A DNA stretch of 12,735 nt from Chloroflexota bacterium (GCA_025924845.1 JAICHN010000102.1:1-12735), one strand, 5' to 3'; shown: positions 1 through 7,587, numbered from the stretch's first letter. Translations and numbers: made by a program. Notes: generated by a model from the sequence alone, not told the origin.

Positions 1-1074
1 CTTGGGCTGCATGATGCCCGCGTCAAGATAGCCGGGCGTCGTGTGATCCGACAGATACTTTACGAACTGCCATGCGGCTGTCGCATTCGGCGAATGGGCA
101 TTGACGCACCAGGCATAGCCGTAGAGCGTGGCGCTCTGCGCCTTGCCGCCCGCGAAGTGGGGGAAGGGCAGGATTTTCATCCCGGTGCCCTTGGCGTAGA
201 TCTTGGGCGCGGCGCTCTGCAGATAGCCGCGATACCAGAGGCCGACATCGGAGATGATCCCCGTGGAGCCGGTATCGAAGCCCGGTCCCTGGAGCGGCTT
301 ACTGGCGAGCTGAGAGACCTTATTCTGCTCATAGGATTGCAGCATGGTGAGCACCTTGACGCCGGCGGGGGAGTTAATGGCCGCCTTGGAGCCGTCGGGA
401 CTGATCACGTAGCCGCCCAGTTGATGGATCATGGAGTCGAAGACGATAGACAGGACACCAGGATCCGACGCGATGCCGTAGCCCTGGCGGGCCAGGGCGC
501 CGTTCTGCACCTTGGCGATTTTCTTGCCGATCCGCAAGATATCTTCCCAGGTCTTGGGAGCATCCTTGACCGGATCAAGTCCGGCGGCCTTGAACAGGGG
601 CGGTGAGACGACCGTGAAGTAGGTCGAGACTTCGGAGGGGATGCCGTAATACTGGCCGTTGAGCTTCCAACCGTTGAGGATGCCCTTCAACCACGAGGAG
701 GCCAGGGCCGAGTTGCTCTTCACGCCGAAAGCTGAAGGCTGGACCGGCTGGAAGAAGCCGAGGGCGCTCCATTGCTGAAAGAAACCGTTGTAGACGTTTA
801 CGATGTCAGGGGCGCCGCCGCCCGCGAAGGCGATCGTCGTCTTCTGATAGACCTGGGAATCGGTACCCTGGTCTACCACCTTGACCTGAATGTTCGGGTG
901 GAGCTTCATAAACTGCGCGGCCAGCTGTTTATCGATCTTCACCGCCGGCGCGTAATCGTGCCGCCAGTAGGTGACCACGATCTTATTGGCGGCATGGGCA
1001 GGGGCGGACGCCGGAATAGTCAGCGCGCCACAGACCAGAAGCAGCAATGCGCCGCGGGTAATGCGGTGTTTCAT
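1..1074 (-). CDS. ABC transporter solute-binding protein (SBP1), C-terminus beyond the left edge
   Basis: An extracellular sugar-type (family 1) solute-binding protein that would capture substrate outside the inner membrane and deliver it to the two permeases encoded just upstream. I translated it from ATG at 1074; it is open for 358 codons to the window edge, so its stop is not visible. The N-terminus is a Sec signal peptide: MKHRITRG, then a Leu-rich core, then ASAPAHA before the mature part. A Cys sits in the core but the residue before it is Val, so a lipobox is unlikely. The mature part begins with the usual strand, VTYWRHDY, followed by a helix ending in FMKLHPNIQV, and later has GFDTGST and WYRGYLQ. 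A GGGAG ribosome site lies about 12 bases before the ATG. It follows permease 2 after 125 bases. SBP2 (7588-8895) is a close paralogue, and by comparison about 77 residues are missing here. The substrate cannot be read from sequence. Confidence 0.9.
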   Translation of the reverse strand, partial: MKHRITRGALLLLVCGALTIPASAPAHAANKIVVTYWRHDYAPAVKIDKQLAAQFMKLHPNIQVKVVDQGTDSQVYQKTTIAFAGGGAPDIVNVYNGFFQQWSALGFFQPVQPSAFGVKSNSALASSWLKGILNGWKLNGQYYGIPSEVSTYFTVVSPPLFKAAGLDPVKDAPKTWEDILRIGKKIAKVQNGALARQGYGIASDPGVLSIVFDSMIHQLGGYVISPDGSKAAINSPAGVKVLTMLQSYEQNKVSQLASKPLQGPGFDTGSTGIISDVGLWYRGYLQSAAPKIYAKGTGMKILPFPHFAGGKAQSATLYGYAWCVNAHSPNATAAWQFVKYLSDHTTPGYLDAGIMQPK

Positions 1075-1199
1075 CAGTCGCGAATCTCCCTTATTTTCCT
1101 CAAGTAAACCTGGCATGATTGCGGATCCGGGATGGGCATCGGCAGTAAGCTTCACCTCCAATCGGGGGAGACCACGAACGGCGGACTCGATGGCCGCCT

Positions 1200-2072
1200 C
1201 TATTTAATGGCCCCCACGGCGATCCCGCGTACAAAATAGGACCGCGTAGCCAGAAAGACCAGCATCACGGGGATGGAGCTGATCACGGCGCCGGTCATCA
1301 GGAGGTTGTATTGGACCCCGTATTGCCCCGTCGCCATCTGGGCAAGGCCAAGGGGGAGGGTCTTCAAGCTGTCGCTCTGGACCACGAGCAGCGGCCAGAG
1401 CAAGTTGTTCCAACTGCCCAGGAAGGTGAGGACGCCGAGCGCGGCAAGGGATGGGGAGCTCAGCGGCAGGAGGATGCGTATGTAGATAAGCAATTCACCA
1501 GCCCCGTCCAACCGTGCCGCCTCAAATAATTCGTCCGGCAAAGTGGAGATCGTCTGCCGCATGAAGAAGACGCCGAAGGCGCTCACTCCGGCCGGAATGA
1601 TCAGGCCCCAGTAGGTGTTGATCCAGCCAAACTCGCGCACCACGATGTAGACCGGGATCATAATCACTTGAAACGGGATCATCAAGATAGCGAGAAAGAA
1701 TAGGAGCAGCAAGGTGCGACCGGGAAACTTGAACTTGGCGAGGCCGTATCCGGCGAGCGAGGAAACCAAGAGGTTCATCACCGTGACCGAGAAAGAGACG
1801 ATGACGCTGTTCTTGAAGTAGACCCCGAACTGGTTATCACTGAACACCTGTGAATAGTTGCTGAGATGCCATTGGCTGGGCAGCCAGCGCACGACGGGCG
1901 TCAGAACCTCATCCACCGACTTGAAGGAACTGAGCGCCATCCAGAGCAGGGGAATGAACACGATCAAGGCGATCGCTATCGTCAAGAGCCACACCAGCGC
2001 CTGACCCCAGCGCAGGCGGGGACGCCGTCGAACCATGGCCCGCCCATTGAGTAGGCCGCCGCTCTCAATCAT
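1200..2072 (-). CDS. ABC sugar transporter permease 2 (MalG-like)
   Basis: An inner-membrane permease of the MalG type, 290 aa, forming the channel with permease 1. About six membrane segments are visible, for example around residues 24-46, 88-110, 120-146, 153-172, 203-230 and 258-276. The cytoplasmic EAA loop that docks the ATPase is at about 184-207 (ELFEAARLDGAGELL...). The C-terminus ends VRGIAVGAIK, typical of the family. The ATG at 2072 overlaps the end of permease 1 by 8 bases, which implies translational coupling. A later in-frame Met at residue 13 is possible, but the overlapping start fits better. It ends in TAG, which shows that TAG is a working stop here. No ATPase gene follows in the window, so a shared MalK/MsmX-type ATPase from elsewhere is inferred. 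Confidence 0.95.
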   Translation of the reverse strand: MIESGGLLNGRAMVRRRPRLRWGQALVWLLTIAIALIVFIPLLWMALSSFKSVDEVLTPVVRWLPSQWHLSNYSQVFSDNQFGVYFKNSVIVSFSVTVMNLLVSSLAGYGLAKFKFPGRTLLLLFFLAILMIPFQVIMIPVYIVVREFGWINTYWGLIIPAGVSAFGVFFMRQTISTLPDELFEAARLDGAGELLIYIRILLPLSSPSLAALGVLTFLGSWNNLLWPLLVVQSDSLKTLPLGLAQMATGQYGVQYNLLMTGAVISSIPVMLVFLATRSYFVRGIAVGAIK

Positions 2073-2979
2073 AGGTGTAGTCCGTCCTGAATAGGCGCAT
2101 TTGCACCAGGGTCATGAGGAGCAGGATCAAGAACAGCACCATGGCCTGTGCCGTGGCCCAACCCATGCGGAAGCTAAAGAAGGCATCCTGGAAAATCTTA
2201 AAAGTCATCGATTGGGTGGAGTTGCCGGGACCTCCGGAGGTCATCAAATAGAACAAATCGAACTGCTGGAAGGTATTGATCAGGCAGATCGTGATCACGA
2301 CGAAAATGGTGGGGCGGAGAAGGGGGAGGGTGACGTGGCGAATCACTTCGGCCGGGTTGGCGCCGTCGATGCGCGCCGCGTCATAGAAAGACGGGGGGAT
2401 GGCCCGCAGCCCTGCCTTGAACAGTAACATAAAGTAGCCGGCCGAGGCCCACATATCGACGAAGCTGATCGTATACAGCGCGGTCTTCGAACTTGCTAGA
2501 AAGGTGAAGCTTGTCCCAAACAGGGTGCGGGCGGCGTCGTTGACCAGGCCCAGGTTATCCAGCATGTAGCTCCACAAGATCGCCACCACGGCCAACGGCA
2601 GGACGGCGGGCAGGAAGTAGAGCGTCTCGGCGGTCGCCGCGAGGTGCCCGGGCCGATCGGTGAGCAAGGCCAGGCCCAGGGACACCAAAAAGACGATGCA
2701 GGTCGTGATCAGGCCGTAGGTAACGGTGACGCGCAACGCGTTGTGGAAGGCATCATCATGCACCATGTCGGAAAAGTTCTTGAAGCCGATGTATTGCGCG
2801 GGGGTGAACAGATTCCAGGAGGTGAAGCTGACCCGTATGGCTTCGATCACGGGATAGAGGAAGAAAACCAGGAAAAAGAGGACCGCGGGAAGGACGAAGA
2901 GGAAACCGATCCCCTTTAGCCGCGCCTGGTACGTGAGCAAGCGACGCCGGGTCGGTCGCCCCCGCGCAACACCAATCAT
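2065..2979 (-). CDS. ABC sugar transporter permease 1 (MalF-like)
   Basis: The partner permease, 304 aa with the start chosen here. A basic N-terminus (RPTRRR) leads into the first membrane segment (about 24-45, LYPVIEA at its end). Further segments lie near 82-106, 119-140, 168-190, 222-240 and 277-295. The EAA loop is at about 199-222 (YDAARIDGANPAEV...TLPLLRP). The frame is open further upstream to a GTG at 3135, but that GTG lies between the -35 and -10 boxes of the promoter, so it cannot be on the transcript. The ATG at 2979 has AAAGGAAAG eight or so bases upstream and gives the normal family length. It is the first gene of the permease 1 - permease 2 - SBP1 operon, and its last codons overlap the permease 2 start. 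The 5' leader would be about 140 bases. Confidence 0.93.
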   Translation of the reverse strand: MIGVARGRPTRRRLLTYQARLKGIGFLFVLPAVLFFLVFFLYPVIEAIRVSFTSWNLFTPAQYIGFKNFSDMVHDDAFHNALRVTVTYGLITTCIVFLVSLGLALLTDRPGHLAATAETLYFLPAVLPLAVVAILWSYMLDNLGLVNDAARTLFGTSFTFLASSKTALYTISFVDMWASAGYFMLLFKAGLRAIPPSFYDAARIDGANPAEVIRHVTLPLLRPTIFVVITICLINTFQQFDLFYLMTSGGPGNSTQSMTFKIFQDAFFSFRMGWATAQAMVLFLILLLMTLVQMRLFRTDYTYD

Positions 2980-3123
2980 CGCTACTTTCCTTTGCCTTGT
3001 GTCGGCGACATTCCAGGACCGCGGAGGAGCGAGGCGGCCACCTCGGCCGTGCGGAGGGAAGGCCCGTTCCCTAAGCCGGGATCCTCCTGGCGATCCTCCG
3101 CGCCGGCTGTTGTGCTTCCGGCC

Positions 3124-3153
3124 ATTATCTGTCACCGTTTCCTAATTTGTCAA
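3124..3153 (-). promoter_or_regulatory. Sigma70-type promoter of the ABC operon
   Basis: Read on the minus strand: -35 TTGACA (3148-3153), an 18-base spacer, -10 GATAAT (3124-3129). The same arrangement, in similar flanking sequence, lies before SBP2 at 9045-9074. Conservation of both boxes and of the spacer length between diverged copies supports function. The start codon of permease 1 is 144 bases downstream. Confidence 0.8.
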
Positions 3154-3227
3154 GGTCGCGGCAGCGGTTTCTCTGTTCCTTTCCTGTATTTTCAGCGGAA
3201 GTGGGGCGACTTGGGCCGGGAAAAAAG

Positions 3228-3257
3228 TTGCCTTTCATCCGCGCCGCGCGGCATAAT
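3228..3257 (+). promoter_or_regulatory. Possible promoter of the acetoacetyl-CoA synthetase gene
   Basis: Plus strand: TTGCCT (3228-3233), 18-base spacer, CATAAT (3252-3257), about 52 bases before the GTG start at 3309. It is divergent to the ABC promoter. The -10-like CATAAT is kept in the duplicated block at 9171-9176 but the -35 is not, so the call is moderate. Confidence 0.45.
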
Positions 3258-3308
3258 CCAAACACGGCGCCCAAAGCTTAGATAATCAGGTGAGGCCAGG
3301 TTCGACCG

Positions 3309-5321
3309 GTGAATGACGAGCAGGTACGCGAGGGGACGGTGCTATGGGAACCGTCCGAGTCATTCAAGGCCGACACGATGCTGACGCGGTACATGCGGGA
3401 TCTCGGTACACAAAACGGCCGCGTCTTCGCGGACTACGAGGCCTTGCGGCAGTGGTCGATTGACGACCTCACCGGCTTTTGGGAGTCGTTGTGGCAGTTC
3501 TTCGGCATCCGGGCTTCCACTCCCTACACTGAGGTGCTGGGCCGGCGAGCAATGCCAGGCGCCCAATGGTTTACCGGCGCCCGCCTCAACTACGCCGAGC
3601 ACATCTTCCGCCGAGGCGATCGGCAGGGCACCGCGCTCCTTGCCAAATCCGAGGGCGAGCCCGTCCGGGCCGTGAGCTGGGCGGAACTCTCGGAGCAGGT
3701 CGCGGCTCTGGCGGCGACTTTCCGCGACCTTGGCGTGCGCCAGGGCGATCGCATCGTGGCCTACCTGCCGAACATCGCTCAGACCGTGGTCGCCCTGCTG
3801 GCCTGCGCCGCCCTCGGCGCTGTCTGGTCCTGTTGCCCACCTGAGTTCGGGGCGCCCAGCGTGCGCGACCGTTTCGCCCAGTTGGATCCCAAGGTGCTCA
3901 TCGCGGTCGACGGCTACCGCTACGGCGGCAAGTCGTATTCACGTCTCGACACAATCGTCCGACTGCAGGAACTCTTGCCGACCGTCGAGGCAACCATCGT
4001 GGTGCCTCACCTGAACGACTCTCCCTCGCTCCGGAACCTGGAACGCGCTCTCCTCTGGGCCGACGCGCTGAGCCGCGGAGCGGGCGCGGCACTTTCCTTC
4101 GTCCCGGTGCCGTTCGACCATCCCCTGTGGGTGCTCTACTCTTCCGGCACCACGGGCATACCCAAAGCGATAGTGCATGGCCACGGTGGAGTTCTGCTCG
4201 AACACCTGAAGTCGCTGATCCTCCAGACTGATCTACGGCCAGGGGAGCGATATCTTTCGTTCACGACGACCGGTTGGATGATGTGGAACCTCTCGGTCAG
4301 TACTCTGCTGGTCGGCGCCGTTCCCATCCTCTACGATGGAAATCCGGCCTATCCCAGTCAGGACACGCTCTGGCAGTTGGCCGAGGGCGCCGAGGCAAAC
4401 TATATGGGAATCAGTCCCGCCTTCATCACGGCCTGCGCCCGTGCCGGACTCCATCCCGGCCGTGAGCATAATCTAGACGCGCTAAAAAGCCTGCGCGCCA
4501 CCGGCTCCCCGCTTACCCCGGAGGGCGCGGCCTGGGTCTACCGGCAGGTGAAACGCGACCTCTGGTTTGTGGTATCCGCCGGCGGCACCGAGGTCTGCAG
4601 TGCCTTTGTTGGGGGCTCTCCGTTGCTCCCCGTACGGGCCGGCGAAATGCAATGCCGCTATCTCGGCGTCGATGTGCATGCCTACGATGAACAGGGGCAC
4701 TCAATCGTCGATCAGGTGGGCGAGATGGTGATCGCGGCGCCGATGCCCTCAATGCCGTTGTTCTTCTGGGGCGATCGCGACAACCACCTCTATCGCGAGA
4801 GCTACTTCTCGGCTTATCCGGGCGTGTGGCGGCACGGGGATCGGTTCCGGATCACCGCTAACGGGGGCTGCGTCATCTACGGCCGCTCCGATGCCACGAT
4901 CAACCGGCATGGCGTCCGCATGGGGAGCGGCGACATTTACCGCGTGCTGGAGGGCATGCCCCAGGTGGTGGATAGCCTGGTGGTCGACCTGGAAGTGCTG
5001 GGCCGGTCCTCGTTCATGCCGCTCTTTGTAGTCATGACTGATGGGGCGGCGCTGGATGACGCGCTGGAGCGCGCCATCAAGACCCGCATCCGCGGCGACC
5101 TTTCGCCGCGCCATGTGCCCGATGCCGTCGTGGCCGTCCCCGCCGTGCCATATACCCTGAATGGGAAAAAGCTGGAGGTGCCGGTACGCAAGATCCTGTT
5201 GGGCACTCCGCTCGAACAGGCGGTGAGCGCCGACGCGCTGCGCAACCCCGAGTCGCTCCGCTTCTTCGTCGAGTTCGCGCGAACGCTCAACGCGCCTCCA
5301 TCCGGGGAGCCGGCATCGTAG
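3309..5321 (+). CDS. aacS: Acetoacetyl-CoA synthetase (acetoacetate-CoA ligase)
   Basis: A cytoplasmic adenylate-forming enzyme converting acetoacetate, ATP and CoA to acetoacetyl-CoA, AMP and diphosphate, which feeds ketone-body carbon into central or polyhydroxyalkanoate metabolism. At 670 aa it has the usual family length. The N-terminal cap begins LWEPSES and includes ARLNYAEH (91-98). The nucleotide loop is YSSGTTGIPK (277-286), followed by HGHGG. The TTTGWMMWN stretch (319-327) is typical of this family and acetyl-CoA synthetases. The adenine-site motif is SAGGTE (423-428). The hinge region is YGRSDATINRHGVRMGSGDI (524-543), and the C-terminal catalytic lysine is expected in NGKK (K620). 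The start is GTG, with AGGTGAGG about 12 bases upstream; the next in-frame ATG would remove the conserved N-terminus. It is divergent from the ABC operon. No thiolase, CoA transferase or hydroxybutyrate dehydrogenase is nearby, so it appears to be a single-gene unit. Confidence 0.95.
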   Translation: MNDEQVREGTVLWEPSESFKADTMLTRYMRDLGTQNGRVFADYEALRQWSIDDLTGFWESLWQFFGIRASTPYTEVLGRRAMPGAQWFTGARLNYAEHIFRRGDRQGTALLAKSEGEPVRAVSWAELSEQVAALAATFRDLGVRQGDRIVAYLPNIAQTVVALLACAALGAVWSCCPPEFGAPSVRDRFAQLDPKVLIAVDGYRYGGKSYSRLDTIVRLQELLPTVEATIVVPHLNDSPSLRNLERALLWADALSRGAGAALSFVPVPFDHPLWVLYSSGTTGIPKAIVHGHGGVLLEHLKSLILQTDLRPGERYLSFTTTGWMMWNLSVSTLLVGAVPILYDGNPAYPSQDTLWQLAEGAEANYMGISPAFITACARAGLHPGREHNLDALKSLRATGSPLTPEGAAWVYRQVKRDLWFVVSAGGTEVCSAFVGGSPLLPVRAGEMQCRYLGVDVHAYDEQGHSIVDQVGEMVIAAPMPSMPLFFWGDRDNHLYRESYFSAYPGVWRHGDRFRITANGGCVIYGRSDATINRHGVRMGSGDIYRVLEGMPQVVDSLVVDLEVLGRSSFMPLFVVMTDGAALDDALERAIKTRIRGDLSPRHVPDAVVAVPAVPYTLNGKKLEVPVRKILLGTPLEQAVSADALRNPESLRFFVEFARTLNAPPSGEPAS

Positions 5322-5378
5322 AGGTTTGTCCAGCGTGGGGGCGTCTGCCTCGGCCATGGCTGCATGTATGGCAAGACC

Positions 5379-5406
5379 TTGAAATGCCTCTCCATGCTGT
5401 TATACT
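5379..5406 (+). promoter_or_regulatory. Promoter of the toxin-antitoxin pair
   Basis: TTGAAA (5379-5384), a 16-base spacer and TATACT (5401-5406) lie just before the antitoxin gene. The -10 box is inside a perfect palindrome, as expected for an autoregulated toxin-antitoxin promoter. Confidence 0.65.
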
Positions 5407-5417
5407 AGTAGTATAAC
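5399..5417. promoter_or_regulatory. Palindromic operator for the antitoxin
   Basis: GTTATACTAGTAGTATAAC is a perfect 9-base inverted repeat around a central G. It covers the -10 box and ends 18 bases before the antitoxin ATG. Ribbon-helix-helix antitoxins bind such dyads to repress their own operon. The binding is inferred; the palindrome is seen. Confidence 0.7.
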
Positions 5418-5435
5418 CAGGAGGGATCACCAGGT

Positions 5436-5714
5436 ATGAATTACACAAAGACGGCAATCAGCATTCCGCAAGATATATTTGAGTGCGGAGAACAAGCGGC
5501 TGCCGAACTGGGTATCTCACGGAGTGAGTTCTACGCTCGGTGTCTGAAGTTGATGCTGCGCGAACGGAAGCTGGCGGCGGCTCGTGCGCGGTTGGATGAA
5601 GCCCTCGCGCGTGAGTGCTCGGGTGCGGACACCAGGCGCCAGGCTGAGGAACTCCACGGAATTGCCAGTGCAACCGTGCATCGCGCCGCCCAACGTGGTG
5701 AGTCCACGTGGTAA
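5436..5714 (+). CDS. Ribbon-helix-helix antitoxin of a MazEF-like pair
   Basis: A 92-aa protein with an N-terminal ribbon-helix-helix fold of the CopG/MetJ type: strand KTAISIPQDI, helix FECGEQAAAELG, turn ISRSEF, helix YARCLKLMLRE (about residues 5-44). The C-terminal half is charged and rich in Ala, Arg and Glu, the part expected to wrap around and block the toxin. The ATG is preceded by AGGAGGG with 10 bases of spacing. The stop codon overlaps the toxin ATG (TAATG). The ribbon-helix-helix type paired with a MazF toxin is known from several phyla, distinct from the AbrB-type MazE of E. coli. Autorepression through the palindrome at 5399-5417 is inferred. Confidence 0.85.
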   Translation: MNYTKTAISIPQDIFECGEQAAAELGISRSEFYARCLKLMLRERKLAAARARLDEALARECSGADTRRQAEELHGIASATVHRAAQRGESTW

Positions 5715-6076
5715 TGCGGGAGGGTGACCTCTACTGGTACGACTTTGGTTTCCCACGAGGCTCGGAGCCTGGGTACAAGCGCCCCGTGGTTGTAGTGCAA
5801 GGCGAACTCTTCAATGCATCCGCGCTGTCCACCGTTGTCGTCTGCGTGCTGACAAGCAACACGAGAATGGCTCATCACCCTGGTAACGTCGGTATCGGCC
5901 TTGGTGAAGCGAGTCTGGACCGAGAGAGCGTTGCCGTGGTAACGCAGCTCTTCACCGTCGATCGTGCCTATCTGGGCGACTACATCGGCGCACTCTCCCC
6001 ACAACGACTACATACCATTCGTCTTGGCATTCGCCTGGTCCTGGGCGATGAGGTGGCAATAGACCATTTGCCGTAA
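5714..6076 (+). CDS. mazF: MazF/PemK-family endoribonuclease toxin
   Basis: With the ATG at 5714 this is a 120-aa toxin that would cut mRNA at short specific sequences and arrest growth when free of its antitoxin. The family hallmarks are clear: REGDLYWYDF at the N-terminus, RGSEPGYKRPVVVVQ (15-29) with the conserved Arg-Pro, LFNAS, then VVVCVLTSN (41-49) with the Thr/Ser active-site region, and ESVAVVTQLFTVDR (71-84). An in-frame GTG at 5708 would add two residues, but the ATG overlapping the antitoxin stop by one base is the more usual coupled start. It ends 20 bases from the convergent hydrolase gene; no clear terminator hairpin fits between them. No sign of damage. Confidence 0.92.
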   Translation: MREGDLYWYDFGFPRGSEPGYKRPVVVVQGELFNASALSTVVVCVLTSNTRMAHHPGNVGIGLGEASLDRESVAVVTQLFTVDRAYLGDYIGALSPQRLHTIRLGIRLVLGDEVAIDHLP

Positions 6077-6096
6077 GCAATTGCCCTCTGGAGCCG

Positions 6097-7488
6097 TTAC
6101 CCCACGAGTGACCGGGCCAGATCGATTGCGGTCTCGACCATCTGCTCGCCGGCTTCCGGCGCTCGGGGCAAGGCGCGCGCCCGCTGCGCCGATACCACTT
6201 CGTAGCCGCCCTCGTCGTAGGCCGCCCGAGTCGGCACATAGCCCACGTTGCCGTTCGTATAACCGCAAACCAGTACCGGCGAAGCGGCCAGCGCCGCCTT
6301 GATCTGAGTGCCAAGCTCCACGAAAATCTCCCCAGGCAGCCCGACCACCACCAGGGGGCCGATCCGCATCACCTGGACCTCGGCATACGAGACGGGCGGC
6401 GGGGTGCCGCGCTCGACCAGCGACTGAATATGCCTGGCCCAGTTGAGATAAAACTCGGCCAGGCCCTCGGTCGGGTATCGTTCGCTGATCATACTGTGGA
6501 AGGGCTCATTGCGGGGGAAGAGTGTAGCTTCGGACTGGGTCTGCCGGGCTCTCACCTCGGCCAGGAAGCGCTCCTGCGTCTGGACCAGGGCCTCGGCTCC
6601 CGCCCGATCCGGGAGGGCCATCACCGGCACCGGAAAGCGCTGGGCCGCCACGGCAAGCGACGGCTCACGCTCGAACCCGGCGTGGGCCAGCAAGCGGGCG
6701 AGGATCTGGATTACCTCGCCCCCCACCATGCGCCCGGCCTGTTCGGTGCGCTCAAAGCTGCCCCAGAACGTATGCAAGGGATCCTGGTCGCCGCAACAGC
6801 CGTTGGCGAAGAGCGCCACCACGCCGGGGAAGGTCTGCTCGATCAGGCGGGAGGCCACCCCCGGATAGTCGGCCGAGATCAGCAAGTTGTTCTCACGCAA
6901 GGTGACCGGATGACAGGTGTAACTGTAGAGTACGGCGATGGGGGCGCCTCGCTCATCCACTACGAGGAGCACCGGAATGTTCGGATCCACCGGCAGGCCG
7001 TCCTCCCAGTAGCGGCGCCGATTGTAGGCCAGGCCGTGCAGTTCGCCCGCCCCCACGGCGAGCCGGGCGGGACGGAGCGTATGCCAGGCGGCAAGGACGG
7101 CGCCGGCCAGTTGGGCCTGGAGGGTGCGGCTCCAATCCTCGTCCGCCTTCCAGGCGCGGGGTCGGAAATTGTCGTAGGGATTCTCGGCCAGCCAGGTCAT
7201 CGGCCCAGAGTGCGTATGAGATGCGCTGATCAGCACATGGTCAGCGGGAATGTCGGTCTGCTGAGTGACCCGCGCTCGGACCTGCCGCACCGCCTCGGCA
7301 TCCAGCTGGCGCAAGTCCGCCGTGATCAGGGCCAGTTTGGTTTGTCCATCGTCCAGCACCAGGGCCTTCCCCTGCAGATCGTCATGTACACCCACCGAGC
7401 CGCTCTTCCGGCCCGAGTAGCCCGCCAGGTCAACGCCGACCGGCGGCGTGATGCAAACGGTCGCCGCGCCCGCGCGCAACTCAGCCAT
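6097..7488 (-). CDS. Neutral/alkaline ceramidase-like hydrolase, probably not a true ceramidase
   Basis: A 463-aa protein of the neutral non-lysosomal ceramidase N-terminal family. It starts AELRAGAATVCITPPVGVDL and has GY(S)GR, then the metal-site blocks SASHTHSGP (88-96), CHPVTL (192-197), SADYPG (205-210), LPGEIFVELG (384-393) and a Tyr-bearing NGNVGYVPTRAAY (412-424). These match the Zn-binding His, His, Glu and Tyr pattern of the family. The block that carries the nucleophilic Ser in characterised ceramidases reads NGCCGDQDP here (229-237), with Asp at the expected Ser position. No signal peptide is visible, and the C-terminal lipid-handling domain of true ceramidases is missing. It may act inside the cell on an acylated sugar or similar ester or amide; the substrate is unknown. 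GGGAGG precedes the ATG. It lies downstream of SBP2 in the same direction, separated by a strong hairpin. Confidence 0.85.
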   Translation of the reverse strand: MAELRAGAATVCITPPVGVDLAGYSGRKSGSVGVHDDLQGKALVLDDGQTKLALITADLRQLDAEAVRQVRARVTQQTDIPADHVLISASHTHSGPMTWLAENPYDNFRPRAWKADEDWSRTLQAQLAGAVLAAWHTLRPARLAVGAGELHGLAYNRRRYWEDGLPVDPNIPVLLVVDERGAPIAVLYSYTCHPVTLRENNLLISADYPGVASRLIEQTFPGVVALFANGCCGDQDPLHTFWGSFERTEQAGRMVGGEVIQILARLLAHAGFEREPSLAVAAQRFPVPVMALPDRAGAEALVQTQERFLAEVRARQTQSEATLFPRNEPFHSMISERYPTEGLAEFYLNWARHIQSLVERGTPPPVSYAEVQVMRIGPLVVVGLPGEIFVELGTQIKAALAASPVLVCGYTNGNVGYVPTRAAYDEGGYEVVSAQRARALPRAPEAGEQMVETAIDLARSLVG

Positions 7489-7528
7489 GATTCCTCCCGC
7501 CTCCCCCGTTTTTCCACCTCAACTAGAA

Positions 7529-7570
7529 CTCATCCCGAACCGTCCGCACGAGCGGACGGTTCGGGATGAG
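7529..7570 (-). terminator. Hairpin between SBP2 and the hydrolase
   Basis: A perfect inverted repeat with 19-base arms (7529-7547 and 7552-7570) and a 4-base loop, 17 bases past the SBP2 stop. On the minus strand no clean T-run follows (TTCTAGTTGAGG), so it may be a weak terminator, an mRNA stabiliser or a processing site that lowers expression of the downstream hydrolase. Confidence 0.6.
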
Positions 7571-7587
7571 CGATCCAAAAATGACGC

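Larger units (their letters stand above)
3112..3258. repeat. Duplicated regulatory block, copy A
   Basis: About 147 bases between the divergent ABC operon and acetoacetyl-CoA synthetase gene that match 9033-9177. Conserved landmarks in the same order on the plus strand are GTGCTTCCGGCCATTATCTG, the TTGACA box (as TGTCAA), TTTCAGCGGAA, CTTTCA and GCATAAT. The block contains the promoter of permease 1 and the -10 of a divergent promoter. TTTCC and GGAA flank a 12-base interval at about 3180-3200 in this copy and 9102-9122 in the other, a possible regulator site upstream of the -35 box. The remaining spacer (2980-3111) is the leader of permease 1 and holds nothing else I recognise. Confidence 0.75.

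Noticed and set aside
43..606. Plus-strand frame opposite SBP1, with a similar one (7915-8289) opposite SBP2
   Set aside because: The resemblance between the two arises because the underlying SBP genes are paralogues; both are antisense shadows.
1076..1141. A 21-codon frame on the minus strand ending at the SBP1 ATG (TGATG overlap), and a GGAGGTGA about 80 bases upstream of both SBP starts
   Set aside because: The small frame is not conserved in the SBP2 leader. In SBP2 the GGAGGTGA directly abuts an ATG, so initiation there is unlikely. The motif may be conserved simply through common descent.
6430..7569. 379-codon open frame on the plus strand opposite the ceramidase-like gene
   Set aside because: It is antisense to a gene with clear conserved motifs, its translation is rich in Gly, Arg and His without any fold signature, and it runs through the hairpin at 7529-7570. 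GC-rich DNA produces such frames.
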